A stretch of 46,821 nucleotides of DNA, from assembly GCA_031181325.1 (NCBI GenBank), contig JAPSKX010000016.1, forward strand, positions 1 through 46,821, given 5' to 3'. The first letter of the stretch is position 1, and the number at the start of each line of letters is the position of its first letter. Source of the stretch: Paenibacillus sp. GTDB lineage: Bacteria; Bacillota; Bacilli; Paenibacillales; YIM-B00363. This document shows, piece by piece, positions 23,381 to 31,375 of this stretch. Position numbers and translations under genes: made by a program. The notes beneath the pieces were generated by a model. That model ran no database searches and was not told the origin of the DNA. It saw only the letters and a program-made list of their open reading frames with translations.

Positions 23381-24424
23381 TTGGTCGAGGACATCACCGT
23401 AGAACAATTCGTAGAGCTGCTCGGGAAGGGCGATGTAACCCCGATCGACGTTCGCTCGCCCGGCGAATTCGCGGAAGGCAGCGTACCGGGCGCCGTGAAC
23501 GTGCCGCTGTTCGACAACGAAGAGCGGGCGCAGATCGGCACGATCTATAAGCAGCAGAGCGTCGACGCGGCGAAGGATCGCGGGCTCGAGATCGTATCTG
23601 GAAAGCTGCCGGCGTTCATCCGGGAGCTGCAGCAGCTGCCGGGCCGCAAGGCGTTCTTCTGCTGGCGAGGCGGCATGCGGAGCAAGACGGCGTCGACGCT
23701 GCTCTCGATTCTCGGCGGTCGCATCTACCGCGTCCAAGGGGGCTTCCGCGCTTACCGCAGCTGGGTCGTCGAGACGCTGGAAGCGTACGAGCTGAAGCAG
23801 CCGCTGATCGTCTTGAACGGGCTGACCGGCACGGGCAAGACGAACATCCTGCGGTCGCTCCATGCGAAGGGCTACCCCGTCCTGGACCTGGAGGGGCTCG
23901 CGGCGCATCGCGGCTCCATCTTCGGCGGCGTCGGCCTCGAACCGCGCAATCAGCGCACGTTCGACGCGCTGCTCGTGCACGAGCTCATTCGGCTGCGACA
24001 CAGCCCCTATATTTTAATGGAGGGCGAGAGCCGGCGCGTCGGCAAGGCCGTGCTGCCGGCGTTTCTCGTCGAGGCGAAGGAGCGGGCGCCGCAGCTGTTC
24101 CTCGAGCTGCCGATCGACGCGCGGGTGACGAACATCGTCGCCGATTACGAGCCGGAGCGCTTCAAGGCGCAATGCGTGGAGGCGTTCGAGCGGATCGAAC
24201 GGAAGATTCACACGCCCGCGGCGAAGGACATTCGCGACGCCCTAGCGCGTGACGACTTCCGAACGGCCGTGCGCGGCTTGCTGGACTATTACTACGATCC
24301 GCGGTACGAGCATACGATTTCGGAGTACGAGGCGGAGCGGACCGTCGTCCGCGCGGCGACGTCGATGGAAGCGGAACGGAAGATCGAAGCCTACTTGAAG
24401 AGGGCCTACCCCCACGCGAATTAA
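23381..24424 (+). CDS. mnmH: tRNA 2-selenouridine synthase
   Basis: Converts 2-thiouridine at the wobble position of tRNAs for Lys, Glu and Gln to 2-selenouridine, using selenophosphate from SelD. It has 347 residues. The N-terminal rhodanese domain (~1-130) opens with DVRSPGEFAEGSVPGAVNVP and holds the active-site Cys in FFCWRGGMRSKT. The C-terminal P-loop domain has Walker A as GLTGTGKT. TTG 23381 follows GGGGAGGAA at about 12 nt. It forms an operon with selD. This selD-mnmH pairing without selenocysteine genes defines the selenouridine-only use of selenium. Confidence 0.95.
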   Translation: MVEDITVEQFVELLGKGDVTPIDVRSPGEFAEGSVPGAVNVPLFDNEERAQIGTIYKQQSVDAAKDRGLEIVSGKLPAFIRELQQLPGRKAFFCWRGGMRSKTASTLLSILGGRIYRVQGGFRAYRSWVVETLEAYELKQPLIVLNGLTGTGKTNILRSLHAKGYPVLDLEGLAAHRGSIFGGVGLEPRNQRTFDALLVHELIRLRHSPYILMEGESRRVGKAVLPAFLVEAKERAPQLFLELPIDARVTNIVADYEPERFKAQCVEAFERIERKIHTPAAKDIRDALARDDFRTAVRGLLDYYYDPRYEHTISEYEAERTVVRAATSMEAERKIEAYLKRAYPHAN

Positions 24425-24447
24425 GCGGGAGGGCGGCCCTTTTTTTT
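24401..24447 (+). terminator. Terminator of the selD-mnmH operon
   Basis: AGGGCC (24401-24406) pairs with GGCCCT (24435-24440) with inner CCC/GGG pairs, followed by seven Ts. The stem starts inside the last codons of mnmH. Confidence 0.65.
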
Positions 24448-24520
24448 GCGTACATTCCACTAACCGGTTAGCGGTTGAAGAAGGGAGCAGACCCATCGGC
24501 CGTTGCTCCCCGCGTTATGC

Positions 24521-25645
24521 TCACCACTTCGACGGGTCGAACCGCTCCATGTCGACGCCTTCCCAGACGTTGCTCACTCGGACGAGCTGCGGCTGCGGGA
24601 AGACGAGGAAGGCCGTCGGCAAATACCGTTCGCCCGCCGTCGTAGCGGGTTGGTTCCGAATCTCGTAACCGGCTTCGGCATCCCGCGTGACGAGCACGGT
24701 GGAGGCGCCGCCGTCGAGATTCGCCGCGACGACCGCGCCGCGGTCGAGGAACAGCTGCTGCACGTCGTACAGCGTGGCGCCGACGCTGTGCGTCTGACGG
24801 CCGTCGATGACGGCGAACAGCACGGTGCCGTCATCCAGCTGCGCGACCGCCGTGCGCGGCGCGAGTCCCCAGCCGTCTTCGTCGCTGTCGACCAGCCCTT
24901 TGCCGTTCACGATAAGCCGGGGGCGGAACGATACCGCCTCTTGCAGCCCCAGGCGCTGCAGCTCCGCAAGCGTGTATTGCCCGACGATCAGCGCGCCTTG
25001 ATCCGTGAAGCCGACGACGTCGATCTTCTCCTCCGGCGGGACGTCGTTGTACAGCACCTGCCCGCCGGACATGACGAGGCCGGTCGGCTTGAAGCCGTTG
25101 CCGCTCCAATTCGGGTCCGAGAAGCCGCCGCCGTTGACGCCCGCGACGGCGCCGAGCCGCTGCATCATGCGGCTGACCTTCTCGCCGCGGCCGACCGCGC
25201 CCGGCACGCCGATTCGAATGCTTCGCGGGTCGGGCACGACGAGCAGCTTGCCGGCCCAGCCTTCGCCCGAGATGTCCTCGACGCGGTACAGCGGCTTCGC
25301 GGCCGCTTCCTCCGCGCCAAGGCTCGCGGCCGCCGGCTTCGGCACGACCGGCCGAAGCGGCTCGCGCGCCATCGCTTCGAACCGGCGCTCGTATTCGGCG
25401 AGCCGCTCCCGCAGCGCGGCTTCTCCGATGACGTATTTCGCCCAGTGGCGGTGCTGCGTCGTGATGAGCGTGTCGGCCGCAAGATAGCGGAGCCGCGTGC
25501 CGGACGGCGCGCACCAGAGCCAGACCGCGACGAGGGCGGCTGCGGCGACCATTAGAAGCGCGGCGCGCAGGGCGTTCCGTCTCGCGCGGAAGCTCGACGA
25601 CGGCGTTACGGCGCGGCGAGGCGCGCGCCGAAGATTCAGGGCCAC
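24521..25645 (-). CDS. Phosphodiester glycosidase (NAGPA-domain) membrane protein
   Basis: A 374-residue protein with an N-terminal basic segment, one membrane helix (LRAALLMVAAAALVAVWLW) and an extracellular NAGPA-type domain. The domain signatures are GVNGGGFSDPNWSGNGFKPT, PRTAVAQLDDGTVLFAVIDG and NLDGGASTVLVTRD. In other organisms such domains remove phosphodiester-linked N-acetylglucosamine or act on exopolysaccharide and wall polymers. GTG 25645 lies 7 nt after AGAGGAGG; the upstream ATG 25666 lacks a site. It is monocistronic and convergent with mnmH. A role in cell-wall or exopolysaccharide turnover is inferred. Confidence 0.88.
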   Translation of the reverse strand: MALNLRRAPRRAVTPSSSFRARRNALRAALLMVAAAALVAVWLWCAPSGTRLRYLAADTLITTQHRHWAKYVIGEAALRERLAEYERRFEAMAREPLRPVVPKPAAASLGAEEAAAKPLYRVEDISGEGWAGKLLVVPDPRSIRIGVPGAVGRGEKVSRMMQRLGAVAGVNGGGFSDPNWSGNGFKPTGLVMSGGQVLYNDVPPEEKIDVVGFTDQGALIVGQYTLAELQRLGLQEAVSFRPRLIVNGKGLVDSDEDGWGLAPRTAVAQLDDGTVLFAVIDGRQTHSVGATLYDVQQLFLDRGAVVAANLDGGASTVLVTRDAEAGYEIRNQPATTAGERYLPTAFLVFPQPQLVRVSNVWEGVDMERFDPSKW

Positions 25646-25742
25646 GGCGAGGCCTCCTCTTTCCAAGATCTATCCGATACCGAACGAGAGAATGCATTCG
25701 CTCCTACGGACGTGCCTCCCGGAGGAAAGGTTGCGCATACCT

Positions 25743-25771
25743 AAAAAAAGACAATCTCGCTAAGGGATTGC
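25743..25771 (-). terminator. Terminator of the LytTR-GGDEF-EAL gene
   Basis: On the minus strand GCAATC...GATTGT forms a short stem followed by seven Ts (the run of As at 25743-25749). It lies 22 bp after the stop codon of the gene ending at 25794. Confidence 0.6.
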
Positions 25772-25793
25772 CTTCTGCGATTCGCTCCGCGTC

Positions 25794-27617
25794 TTAGGCG
25801 AGCGGCACCGGCGCTCGGCCGAGCAGCTTCTCGAATTCCGCCGGCGGCAGCGGCTTGCTGTACACATACCCCTGCACCTCGTTGCAGCCGCGTTCCTTGA
25901 GGAATAACAGCTGCTCCGTCGTCTCGACGCCTTCGGCGAGAGAACGCATCTTCATCTGCTGGCTCATCGCGATGAGCGCGGTGACGATCGCCGCGTTATC
26001 CTCGTCGGTCGTGACGTCGCGGATGAAGCTGCGGTCGATCTTCAGCGTATGGACGCGGAACCGCTTCAGGTAGCTGAGAGAAGAATAGCCCGTGCCGAAG
26101 TCGTCGATCGAGATGAACACGCCGATGCGCTTCAGCTCCTCGATCGTCTCCATCACGAAGTTTACGTTCTTCATCGCGACGCTCTCGGTAATTTCGAGCG
26201 CGAGCCAGGCGGGGTCGAGTCCGGTCTCCGCCAGCGTCTCCTGAATCGTGGCGACGAATTCGGGATGCTGGAATTGCTGCATCGAGATGTTGACGGATAC
26301 GCATAGATCGTGCCCCATGTCGTGCCAGCGCTTATTTTGCATGCACGCCTCTCGAAGCACCCAATTGCCGATCGGCACGATGACGCCGGTTTCCTCCGCC
26401 AGCGGAATGAACTCGCCCGGTTTCACGAGGCCGAGCTCGGGATGTTCCCAACGCACCAAGGCTTCCATTCCGAAAATGTTCCCGCTCTCCAAATCGACAA
26501 GCGGCTGATAATGCACGCGGATCTGGTCGCGGCTCAGCGCCTTGCGCAGATGCGTCTCGAGATGCAGCCGCTCGAGCGAGCGGAAGTTCATGTCCGGGTG
26601 GTAAAACTCGAACGTGTCCCCGCCCTTCTCTTTGGCGCGGTACATCGCCGTATCCGCGTGTTTGATCAGCGTGTCGGCGTCTTCGCCGTCCTCGGGGTAG
26701 AAGCTGACGCCGATGCTGGCCGTCACGAACAGCTCATGGCCTTCATGGTCGTACGGCTTGCTGACGATGCGGCCGACTTCGCGCGCGAATGCGGCCGCTT
26801 CGGCTCGGTCGAGCACGTCGGGGATGAGCCAGATGAATTCGTCGCCGGAGAACCGGGCCATCGTATCTTCGGGGCGGACGAGCGTGCGGAGCCGCTCGGC
26901 CAGCACTTGCAGCATGCTGTCGCCAACGTGATGCCCGAGCGTATCGTTGATAACCTTGAAGCGGTCGAGGTCGAAGAACAGAATCGCAGGTTTGCGGTTG
27001 AACATGCGCGCTTGTTCGAAGCAGGCTTTGACGCGGTCTTCGAACAGCATCCGATTCGGTAAATTCGTCAGGGCGTCGTGGAAGGCCAGATGGTTGATCT
27101 TCTCGTTCGCGCGTCTGCGTTCTTCGGCGATCTGCATCGCGGTATACGAACGAAGGAAAATCGGGTTCTCGTTCTCGGCCGTTAGCTCGCTCATCAGGTT
27201 CGCGAGCGGTTCGTCGCCGTCCGAGCCGAGGGACGAAGCGCGGTTTCGCGCGTCGAGCATCTTCATGATATTCATGACGTGCTGCTTGTGGATGCGCGCC
27301 GCCGTGGCGGTCTTAGGCGCCGGGTCTCGGTCCGAATTCGCACCGAGCGTGATTTTCCCGCGATCCGAGTCGTAGGAGGCGATCTGGTTGACGTTCACGA
27401 TGTTGTGCGTGTCCAGCATGCGGAAGCCGTCCTCGTACAGCCACTCTTCGATCGCGTCGAAGGACAAATTTAAATAAAATTGGTCGGTCTTTGTATGTAC
27501 AAGATATAGCTTATCTTTTATCATATCGATCTTCACGACGTCGGAAGAATCGATCGTAAAGACATCTCCTCGTTTGACGTCGCGGGTTACCGGAAGTCTT
27601 TGCGCCACTTCTATCAT
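25794..27617 (-). CDS. LytTR-GGDEF-EAL cyclic di-GMP protein
   Basis: A soluble 607-residue protein. Residues ~15-115 look like a LytTR-type domain (DVVKIDMIKDKLYLVHTKTD; GFRMLDTHNIVNVNQIASYD), normally a DNA-binding or regulatory module of response regulators. A GGDEF domain (~174-335) has SGDEF at 257-261, a variant that can still be active. An EAL domain (~350-590) has MEALVRW and DDFGTGYSSLSYLKR, so phosphodiesterase activity is likely. It may make and break cyclic di-GMP, or use it to control DNA binding by the LytTR part. ATG 27617 has no well-placed site; GTG 27608 has CGGAG at 9 nt and may be the real start. The upstream promoter is enclosed by an 11-bp inverted repeat. Confidence 0.9.
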   Translation of the reverse strand: MIEVAQRLPVTRDVKRGDVFTIDSSDVVKIDMIKDKLYLVHTKTDQFYLNLSFDAIEEWLYEDGFRMLDTHNIVNVNQIASYDSDRGKITLGANSDRDPAPKTATAARIHKQHVMNIMKMLDARNRASSLGSDGDEPLANLMSELTAENENPIFLRSYTAMQIAEERRRANEKINHLAFHDALTNLPNRMLFEDRVKACFEQARMFNRKPAILFFDLDRFKVINDTLGHHVGDSMLQVLAERLRTLVRPEDTMARFSGDEFIWLIPDVLDRAEAAAFAREVGRIVSKPYDHEGHELFVTASIGVSFYPEDGEDADTLIKHADTAMYRAKEKGGDTFEFYHPDMNFRSLERLHLETHLRKALSRDQIRVHYQPLVDLESGNIFGMEALVRWEHPELGLVKPGEFIPLAEETGVIVPIGNWVLREACMQNKRWHDMGHDLCVSVNISMQQFQHPEFVATIQETLAETGLDPAWLALEITESVAMKNVNFVMETIEELKRIGVFISIDDFGTGYSSLSYLKRFRVHTLKIDRSFIRDVTTDEDNAAIVTALIAMSQQMKMRSLAEGVETTEQLLFLKERGCNEVQGYVYSKPLPPAEFEKLLGRAPVPLA

Positions 27618-27639
27618 CTCCGAGCCTATGGAAAACCTC

Positions 27640-27692
27640 AGTTTACTATTTTCATTGTACCAGTATTCGCGAGAAATGCGTAATAGTAAACT
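27640..27692 (-). promoter_or_regulatory. Inverted repeat enclosing the LytTR-GGDEF-EAL promoter
   Basis: AGTTTACTATT (27640-27650) and AATAGTAAACT (27682-27692) are perfect 11-bp inverted copies 31 nt apart. On the minus strand the -10 TACAAT (27659-27654) lies between them and no clear -35 is present. The arms may be twin operators or one site split around the polymerase. Confidence 0.5.
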
Positions 27693-27829
27693 TGTCCTGT
27701 TTTCCCTATATTTCGACACGGTTCTCCAAAGTTCCTCTGCCGCCCGCTCGCAGTGACCGATTCGGTCCGTCGCACATATTCTGGTTAGCAGCGAAGTTCC
27801 CAACCTAGAGCAGAGGGAAGCGGTTCAAT

Positions 27830-28645
27830 GTGTCAAATCATCAGCCCATCGCCATACTGGACTCGGGCGTAGGCGGTCTGACGGTCGCCAAAGAAGTGAT
27901 GAGGCAGCTTCCTCAGGAGAGGGTGCTGTATTTCGGCGATACGGCGAGAGCGCCCTACGGGCCGCGCTCCAAGGAAGAAGTCGCGTTATTTACGAAGCAA
28001 ATCGTGGAATATTTATTGCAATACGATCCTAAGATGATCGTGATCGCATGCAATACGGCGACGGCCGTCGCGATCGACGACATCCGCTCCGCCGTGTCGG
28101 TGCCGGTGCTGGGCGTCATATTGCCCGGATCGCGAGCCGCCATCAAGCGGACGAAGAACGGACAGATCGGGGTCATCGGCACGGAAGGCACGATTCGAAG
28201 CGGAGCGTACGACGCCGCGCTCCGTCGGATCTCCCCGGGCGTCCGCGTCGTCAGTCTGGCTTGCCCCGAGTTCGTGCCGCTCGTCGAGCGGGGCTTGTTC
28301 CGCTCGGAGGAGGCGTACGACGTCGTATGCGAGGGGCTGGCGCCGCTGCGCCGCGAGACGATCGACACGCTCATTCTCGGGTGCACGCACTATCCGTTCC
28401 TCGCGGAACGGATTCAGGAGTGCATGGGGGACGGCGTCGCGCTCATCTCCTCGGCGGATCAGACCGCCCGCGACGTCAGTACGCTGCTCGCGCATACCGG
28501 TCAGCTGGCGTCGTCGAGCGACGTGCCGGCGCATCGATTTTTTTGCAGCGGGGAACCGGAGACGTTCCGGTGGATCGCCCAGGAATGGCTCAGCGAACAA
28601 ATTCAGGTGACGCCTGTCATGTGGCAAGTGCCGAAAATCGACTAA
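27830..28645 (+). CDS. murI: Glutamate racemase
   Basis: Converts L-glutamate to D-glutamate for peptidoglycan. It has 271 residues, the usual size. Both catalytic cysteines are present: IVIACNTATAVAIDDI and TLILGCTHYPFLAER. The N-terminal AILDSGVGGLTVAKEVMRQL and the segment YFGDTARAPYGPRS are family signatures. GTG 27830 follows AGAGGGAAG with about 11-nt spacing. It stands 24 bp upstream of an M14 peptidase gene, both linked to the D-Glu containing wall peptide, and divergent from the LytTR-GGDEF-EAL gene. In Bacillus the matching gene is racE. Confidence 0.96.
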   Translation: MSNHQPIAILDSGVGGLTVAKEVMRQLPQERVLYFGDTARAPYGPRSKEEVALFTKQIVEYLLQYDPKMIVIACNTATAVAIDDIRSAVSVPVLGVILPGSRAAIKRTKNGQIGVIGTEGTIRSGAYDAALRRISPGVRVVSLACPEFVPLVERGLFRSEEAYDVVCEGLAPLRRETIDTLILGCTHYPFLAERIQECMGDGVALISSADQTARDVSTLLAHTGQLASSSDVPAHRFFCSGEPETFRWIAQEWLSEQIQVTPVMWQVPKID

Positions 28646-28669
28646 CGGGAACGGGAGGGTCATGACGTC

Positions 28670-29590
28670 ATGACAACGGAACGCAGCATCGTGTCGTTCG
28701 AACGGCCGTACGGGTACGCGGAGATGAACCGCGATGTAGAGCGGCTTCGCGGCGCGTGCCCCGATCTCGAGGTGACGCGCTTCGGCTCCAGCGTCATGGG
28801 CAAGCCGCTGCTCGCGATCCGCGTCGGCGGCGGACCGAAGCGCGTCTTCGTGAACGCGGCCTTCCACGCGAACGAGTGGATCACGACGCCGCTCGCGATG
28901 CGGTTCGTCGAAGAGGCGGCGCGCGCGCTTCGGGACGGCGCGCCGCTCCTCGGGCGCGACGCGGCGGCGCTGTTCGGACGCGTCGCGCTTTGGGTCGCGC
29001 CGATGGTCAACCCGGACGGCGTCGAGCTCGTGCTGAGGGGCGCGGGGGAAGAGCACCCGCATCGCGCCGAGCTGCTCGAATGGAACGGGGGCAGCGAGGA
29101 CTTCTCCGGCTGGAAGGCGAACGTCCGGGGCGTCGATCTGAACGATCAGTTCCCGGCGTTCTGGGAGGTCGAGCGGAACCGGCGTGCCGTCGGCGGACCC
29201 GGGCCGCGCGACTACACGGGCGAGGCGCCGTTGTCGGAGCCCGAAGCGAGAGCGATCGCCCGGTTCACGGAAGCCATGGATTTCGACGCCGTCGTCGCGC
29301 TTCATACGCAGGGCAGGGAAATATACTGGAACTATCGCGACGCGGAGCCGCCCGAGTCGGAGCGGATCGTCTCCCGCATGGCTTCGGCGAGCGGATACGA
29401 AGCCGTCAAGCTGACGGGCAGCGACGCCGGCTACAAGGATTGGTTCATCCATCGGTGGGGGCGCCCGGGCTTTACGGTCGAAGCGGGGTTCGGCGAGAAT
29501 CCGCTGCCGCTCGCGGCGTTGCCGTCTATGTACGAGGAGACGTCGGCGCTCCTGCTCGAAGCGTTGTTGGCATACGCGGAGAGCAACTGA
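28670..29590 (+). CDS. M14-family zinc carboxypeptidase, gamma-D-glutamyl peptidase type
   Basis: A 306-residue zinc peptidase. The zinc ligands are HANE in VNAAFHANEWITTPLAMRF (His and Glu) and the His in DAVVALHTQGREIYWNY. The catalytic Glu is in FTVEAGFGENPLPL. WVAPMVNPDGVELV and the Arg/Asn region GVDLNDQFPAFWE complete the M14 fold. Its closest type is the YqgT/MpaA/Endopeptidase I group, which cleaves the gamma-D-Glu to diaminopimelate bond of wall peptides. No signal peptide is seen, so it should act in the cytosol on recycled peptides. Its neighbour murI supports a wall-recycling role. ATG 28670 has GGGAGGGTC upstream. Confidence 0.9.
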   Translation: MTTERSIVSFERPYGYAEMNRDVERLRGACPDLEVTRFGSSVMGKPLLAIRVGGGPKRVFVNAAFHANEWITTPLAMRFVEEAARALRDGAPLLGRDAAALFGRVALWVAPMVNPDGVELVLRGAGEEHPHRAELLEWNGGSEDFSGWKANVRGVDLNDQFPAFWEVERNRRAVGGPGPRDYTGEAPLSEPEARAIARFTEAMDFDAVVALHTQGREIYWNYRDAEPPESERIVSRMASASGYEAVKLTGSDAGYKDWFIHRWGRPGFTVEAGFGENPLPLAALPSMYEETSALLLEALLAYAESN

Positions 29591-29645
29591 TAAAATATAA
29601 TCATGTGTTTCGATTCGCGGCTGCGAAGGAGAGGTACGTCCAACA

Positions 29646-29888
29646 ATGAAGAAGTGGCTCAAGCTATCTACATGGGCGAGGCTTGTAACCCGGACGACCG
29701 CCTACCTGTTCGCTCCCGACATTCCGCTTCGCGAGAAGGCGCTCTTACTCGTGCCGGCGGCGCTGTATTGGGTGCTGCCGGACGTTCTTCCGTACGTCCC
29801 ACTGGACGATATCGCGGTGACGCTCTTTCTGTCGAATTGGTTTTTGCATCGAATCGAGGACAAATATCCGCGGAAGTCGAAGGAGTAG
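29646..29888 (+). CDS. DUF1232 (YkvA-like) small membrane protein
   Basis: An 80-residue protein with the DUF1232 core: REKALLLVPAALYWVLPDVL then PYVPLDDIAVTLFLSNWFL, where the (L/S)P-D-x-(I/L)P and (L/V)DD turns link two helices. Function of the family is unknown. ATG 29646 has GAAGGAGAGG about 11 nt upstream, and a TATAAT (29595-29600) lies 45 bp before it. It stands between the M14 peptidase and the HesB-like gene, 6 bp from the latter, so those two are likely co-transcribed. Confidence 0.82.
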   Translation: MKKWLKLSTWARLVTRTTAYLFAPDIPLREKALLLVPAALYWVLPDVLPYVPLDDIAVTLFLSNWFLHRIEDKYPRKSKE

Positions 29889-29894
29889 ACGAGC

Positions 29895-30197
29895 ATGAAG
29901 TGCAAGATTACGCGTAACGCGGCCAAGATGTTGTTGAAAGAGATGGAGACCGAAGAAAACAAGGAGCTGAAGCTGCGCGTCTACGTGACGCACGCGCACG
30001 GCGACCACGCGCATTACGGACTCGGATTGGACACGCCGGGCGAGGACGACGTCGTCGTGGAGACGGACAAGGGGATCGACGTCATCCTGAAGAGCGGCGA
30101 CAAGTTCTTGGACGGCGTCGTCATCGACTATTTGTACACGCCCGAAGAAGGGTTCGTCATCACGAACCCTTCGCAAGGGAACCACGGCGATCACTAA
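29895..30197 (+). CDS. HesB/IscA-fold protein lacking the cluster-binding cysteines
   Basis: A 100-residue protein with the HesB/IscA-like beta fold (KITRNAAKMLLKEMETEENK at the start, then a long beta region). True IscA proteins bind Fe-S clusters through three cysteines. Here the only Cys is at residue 3, and the equivalent regions are rich in His and Asp: VTHAHGDHAHYGLGLDTPGE and the C-terminal NPSQGNHGDH. The protein could bind a different metal. From memory, Bacillales have similar His-rich relatives, so this seems a stable branch. Its last 38 bp overlap the convergent ATP-grasp gene. Confidence 0.78.
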   Translation: MKCKITRNAAKMLLKEMETEENKELKLRVYVTHAHGDHAHYGLGLDTPGEDDVVVETDKGIDVILKSGDKFLDGVVIDYLYTPEEGFVITNPSQGNHGDH

Positions 30198-31233
30198 GCC
30201 ACTTGGCATAGCGTATCGGCTGGACCAGAGCGTCCGCGTATGCTTTCTCTCCGGAGAGCGCGCGGACGATTTTTTTTCCCGGTTTAATATTGACCTCGAT
30301 AATGCGCACGGCCCCGCCCTTCTCGACGGCCAGATCGATGCCGAGCTCGACGAACCGCTTTCCGTAGGCGGCTTCCAACGCATGCGGCAGCCCGTCCGCG
30401 ATGCTCCGGCATTCCAGGACGATGCGCTCCGCCTCGGCCTCGCCGTACAGATGGGCGACGAAATTCGCCATCGGCCGGACCGTTCCGCCGCCCGATACGT
30501 TGGACGCGATGCGCCCGAGCCCGCTTTGGCGAACCGCCATCTCGGCGAGCCGCCACGCGTCGCCTTCCGTCTTCTGCACGAGCGCCCGAATGTCGTAGAC
30601 GCCGCCTCTCGGACAGCGAATGTCCATCCACCGCTGCACGACCGCCGACGACGGGCGAAAGCGCGCGTTCAGCCGCCGAACCAGCGTCGCTGCGTCCAAC
30701 GCTCCTTGAGCGAACGGACCTTCCTGCCACCGGTACGACCTGGCGCCCTGCGCGTCGCGGCTGATTTTCATGATGCCCTTGCCTTGCTTGCCGTCCCGCG
30801 GCTTCACCATGACCGCTCCGTATCGGGCGGCGAGTCTTATAGCAACGTTCGGCGAACGGAGCAGCGCAGTCTCCGGCACGTATTTCGCGTAAGGCGTTCG
30901 CAGGAGCCGCTCGTGAAGCGTCCACTTATGGCCGAGCGCATAGCCCGTGAAGGGGATGCCGCTGTCGAGCGACTTGATCCGTTTCGCGCGGCGAGTCGCG
31001 TCCGGCGACGTATAGAAGCCCATATCATGAACGATGTCCGGGAGCCGACAACGCCGTCTCCGCCAGGCGCCTTCCTCGTACCGGTACGCGTCGACCCGGC
31101 GCATCCGCAGATCGACGTTGCCCGGTCCGAACAGCAGCGTCGTCTCGAAGCCGAGCCGCTCGGCCTCTCTCGCATACAACGTATATCGGCGCGGTTGCCG
31201 GGAGGCGTGCGTCATGATGCCTAATATTGTCAT
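30160..31233 (-). CDS. YheC/YheD-family ATP-grasp protein
   Basis: A 357-residue protein of the endospore-coat-associated YheC/YheD family. The N-terminal TILGIMTHASRQPRRYTLYA through DIVHDMGFYTSPDATRRAKR leads to an ATP-grasp core: GAVMVKPRDGKQGKGIMKIS (ATP-binding Lys and glycine loop), YDIRALVQKTEGDAWRLAEM, and the metal site FVELGIDLAVEKGGAVRIIE then VNIKPGKKI. Such enzymes ligate a carboxylate to an amine or thiol; the substrates of YheC/D are unknown, though Bacillus members are linked to spores. ATG follows AGAGGGGT. The 3' ends of this gene and the HesB-like gene overlap by 38 bp. Confidence 0.9.
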   Translation of the reverse strand: MTILGIMTHASRQPRRYTLYAREAERLGFETTLLFGPGNVDLRMRRVDAYRYEEGAWRRRRCRLPDIVHDMGFYTSPDATRRAKRIKSLDSGIPFTGYALGHKWTLHERLLRTPYAKYVPETALLRSPNVAIRLAARYGAVMVKPRDGKQGKGIMKISRDAQGARSYRWQEGPFAQGALDAATLVRRLNARFRPSSAVVQRWMDIRCPRGGVYDIRALVQKTEGDAWRLAEMAVRQSGLGRIASNVSGGGTVRPMANFVAHLYGEAEAERIVLECRSIADGLPHALEAAYGKRFVELGIDLAVEKGGAVRIIEVNIKPGKKIVRALSGEKAYADALVQPIRYAKWLSDRRGSLAKGS

Positions 31234-31330
31234 ACCCCTCTAACCCCTTCCCGTAGCTTAGCCTTACGTATATCGTATGCGTCCCTCTCGCTTCCGGTCC
31301 TTCCGCGCAGGCTCGTATTCATAGGCGGCG

Positions 31331-31351
31331 TTCGGTATACTGATTACCGAA
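31331..31351 (+). promoter_or_regulatory. Palindromic operator over the -10 of the O-methyltransferase gene
   Basis: TTCGGTA-TACTGAT-TACCGAA is a perfect 7-bp inverted repeat with a 7-nt spacer. It contains the likely -10 TATACT (31336-31341), so a bound repressor would block the start site. The target gene begins 25 bp downstream. The regulator is not evident nearby. Confidence 0.5.
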
Positions 31352-31375
31352 AGCTCGCAAGGGAGTGATGATGAT

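Noticed and set aside
27630..27640. Fourth copy of the GGAAAACCTC repeat upstream of the LytTR gene
   Set aside because: Only about 12 bases match and the downstream bases differ, so chance or a ribosome-binding-like sequence is enough to explain it.
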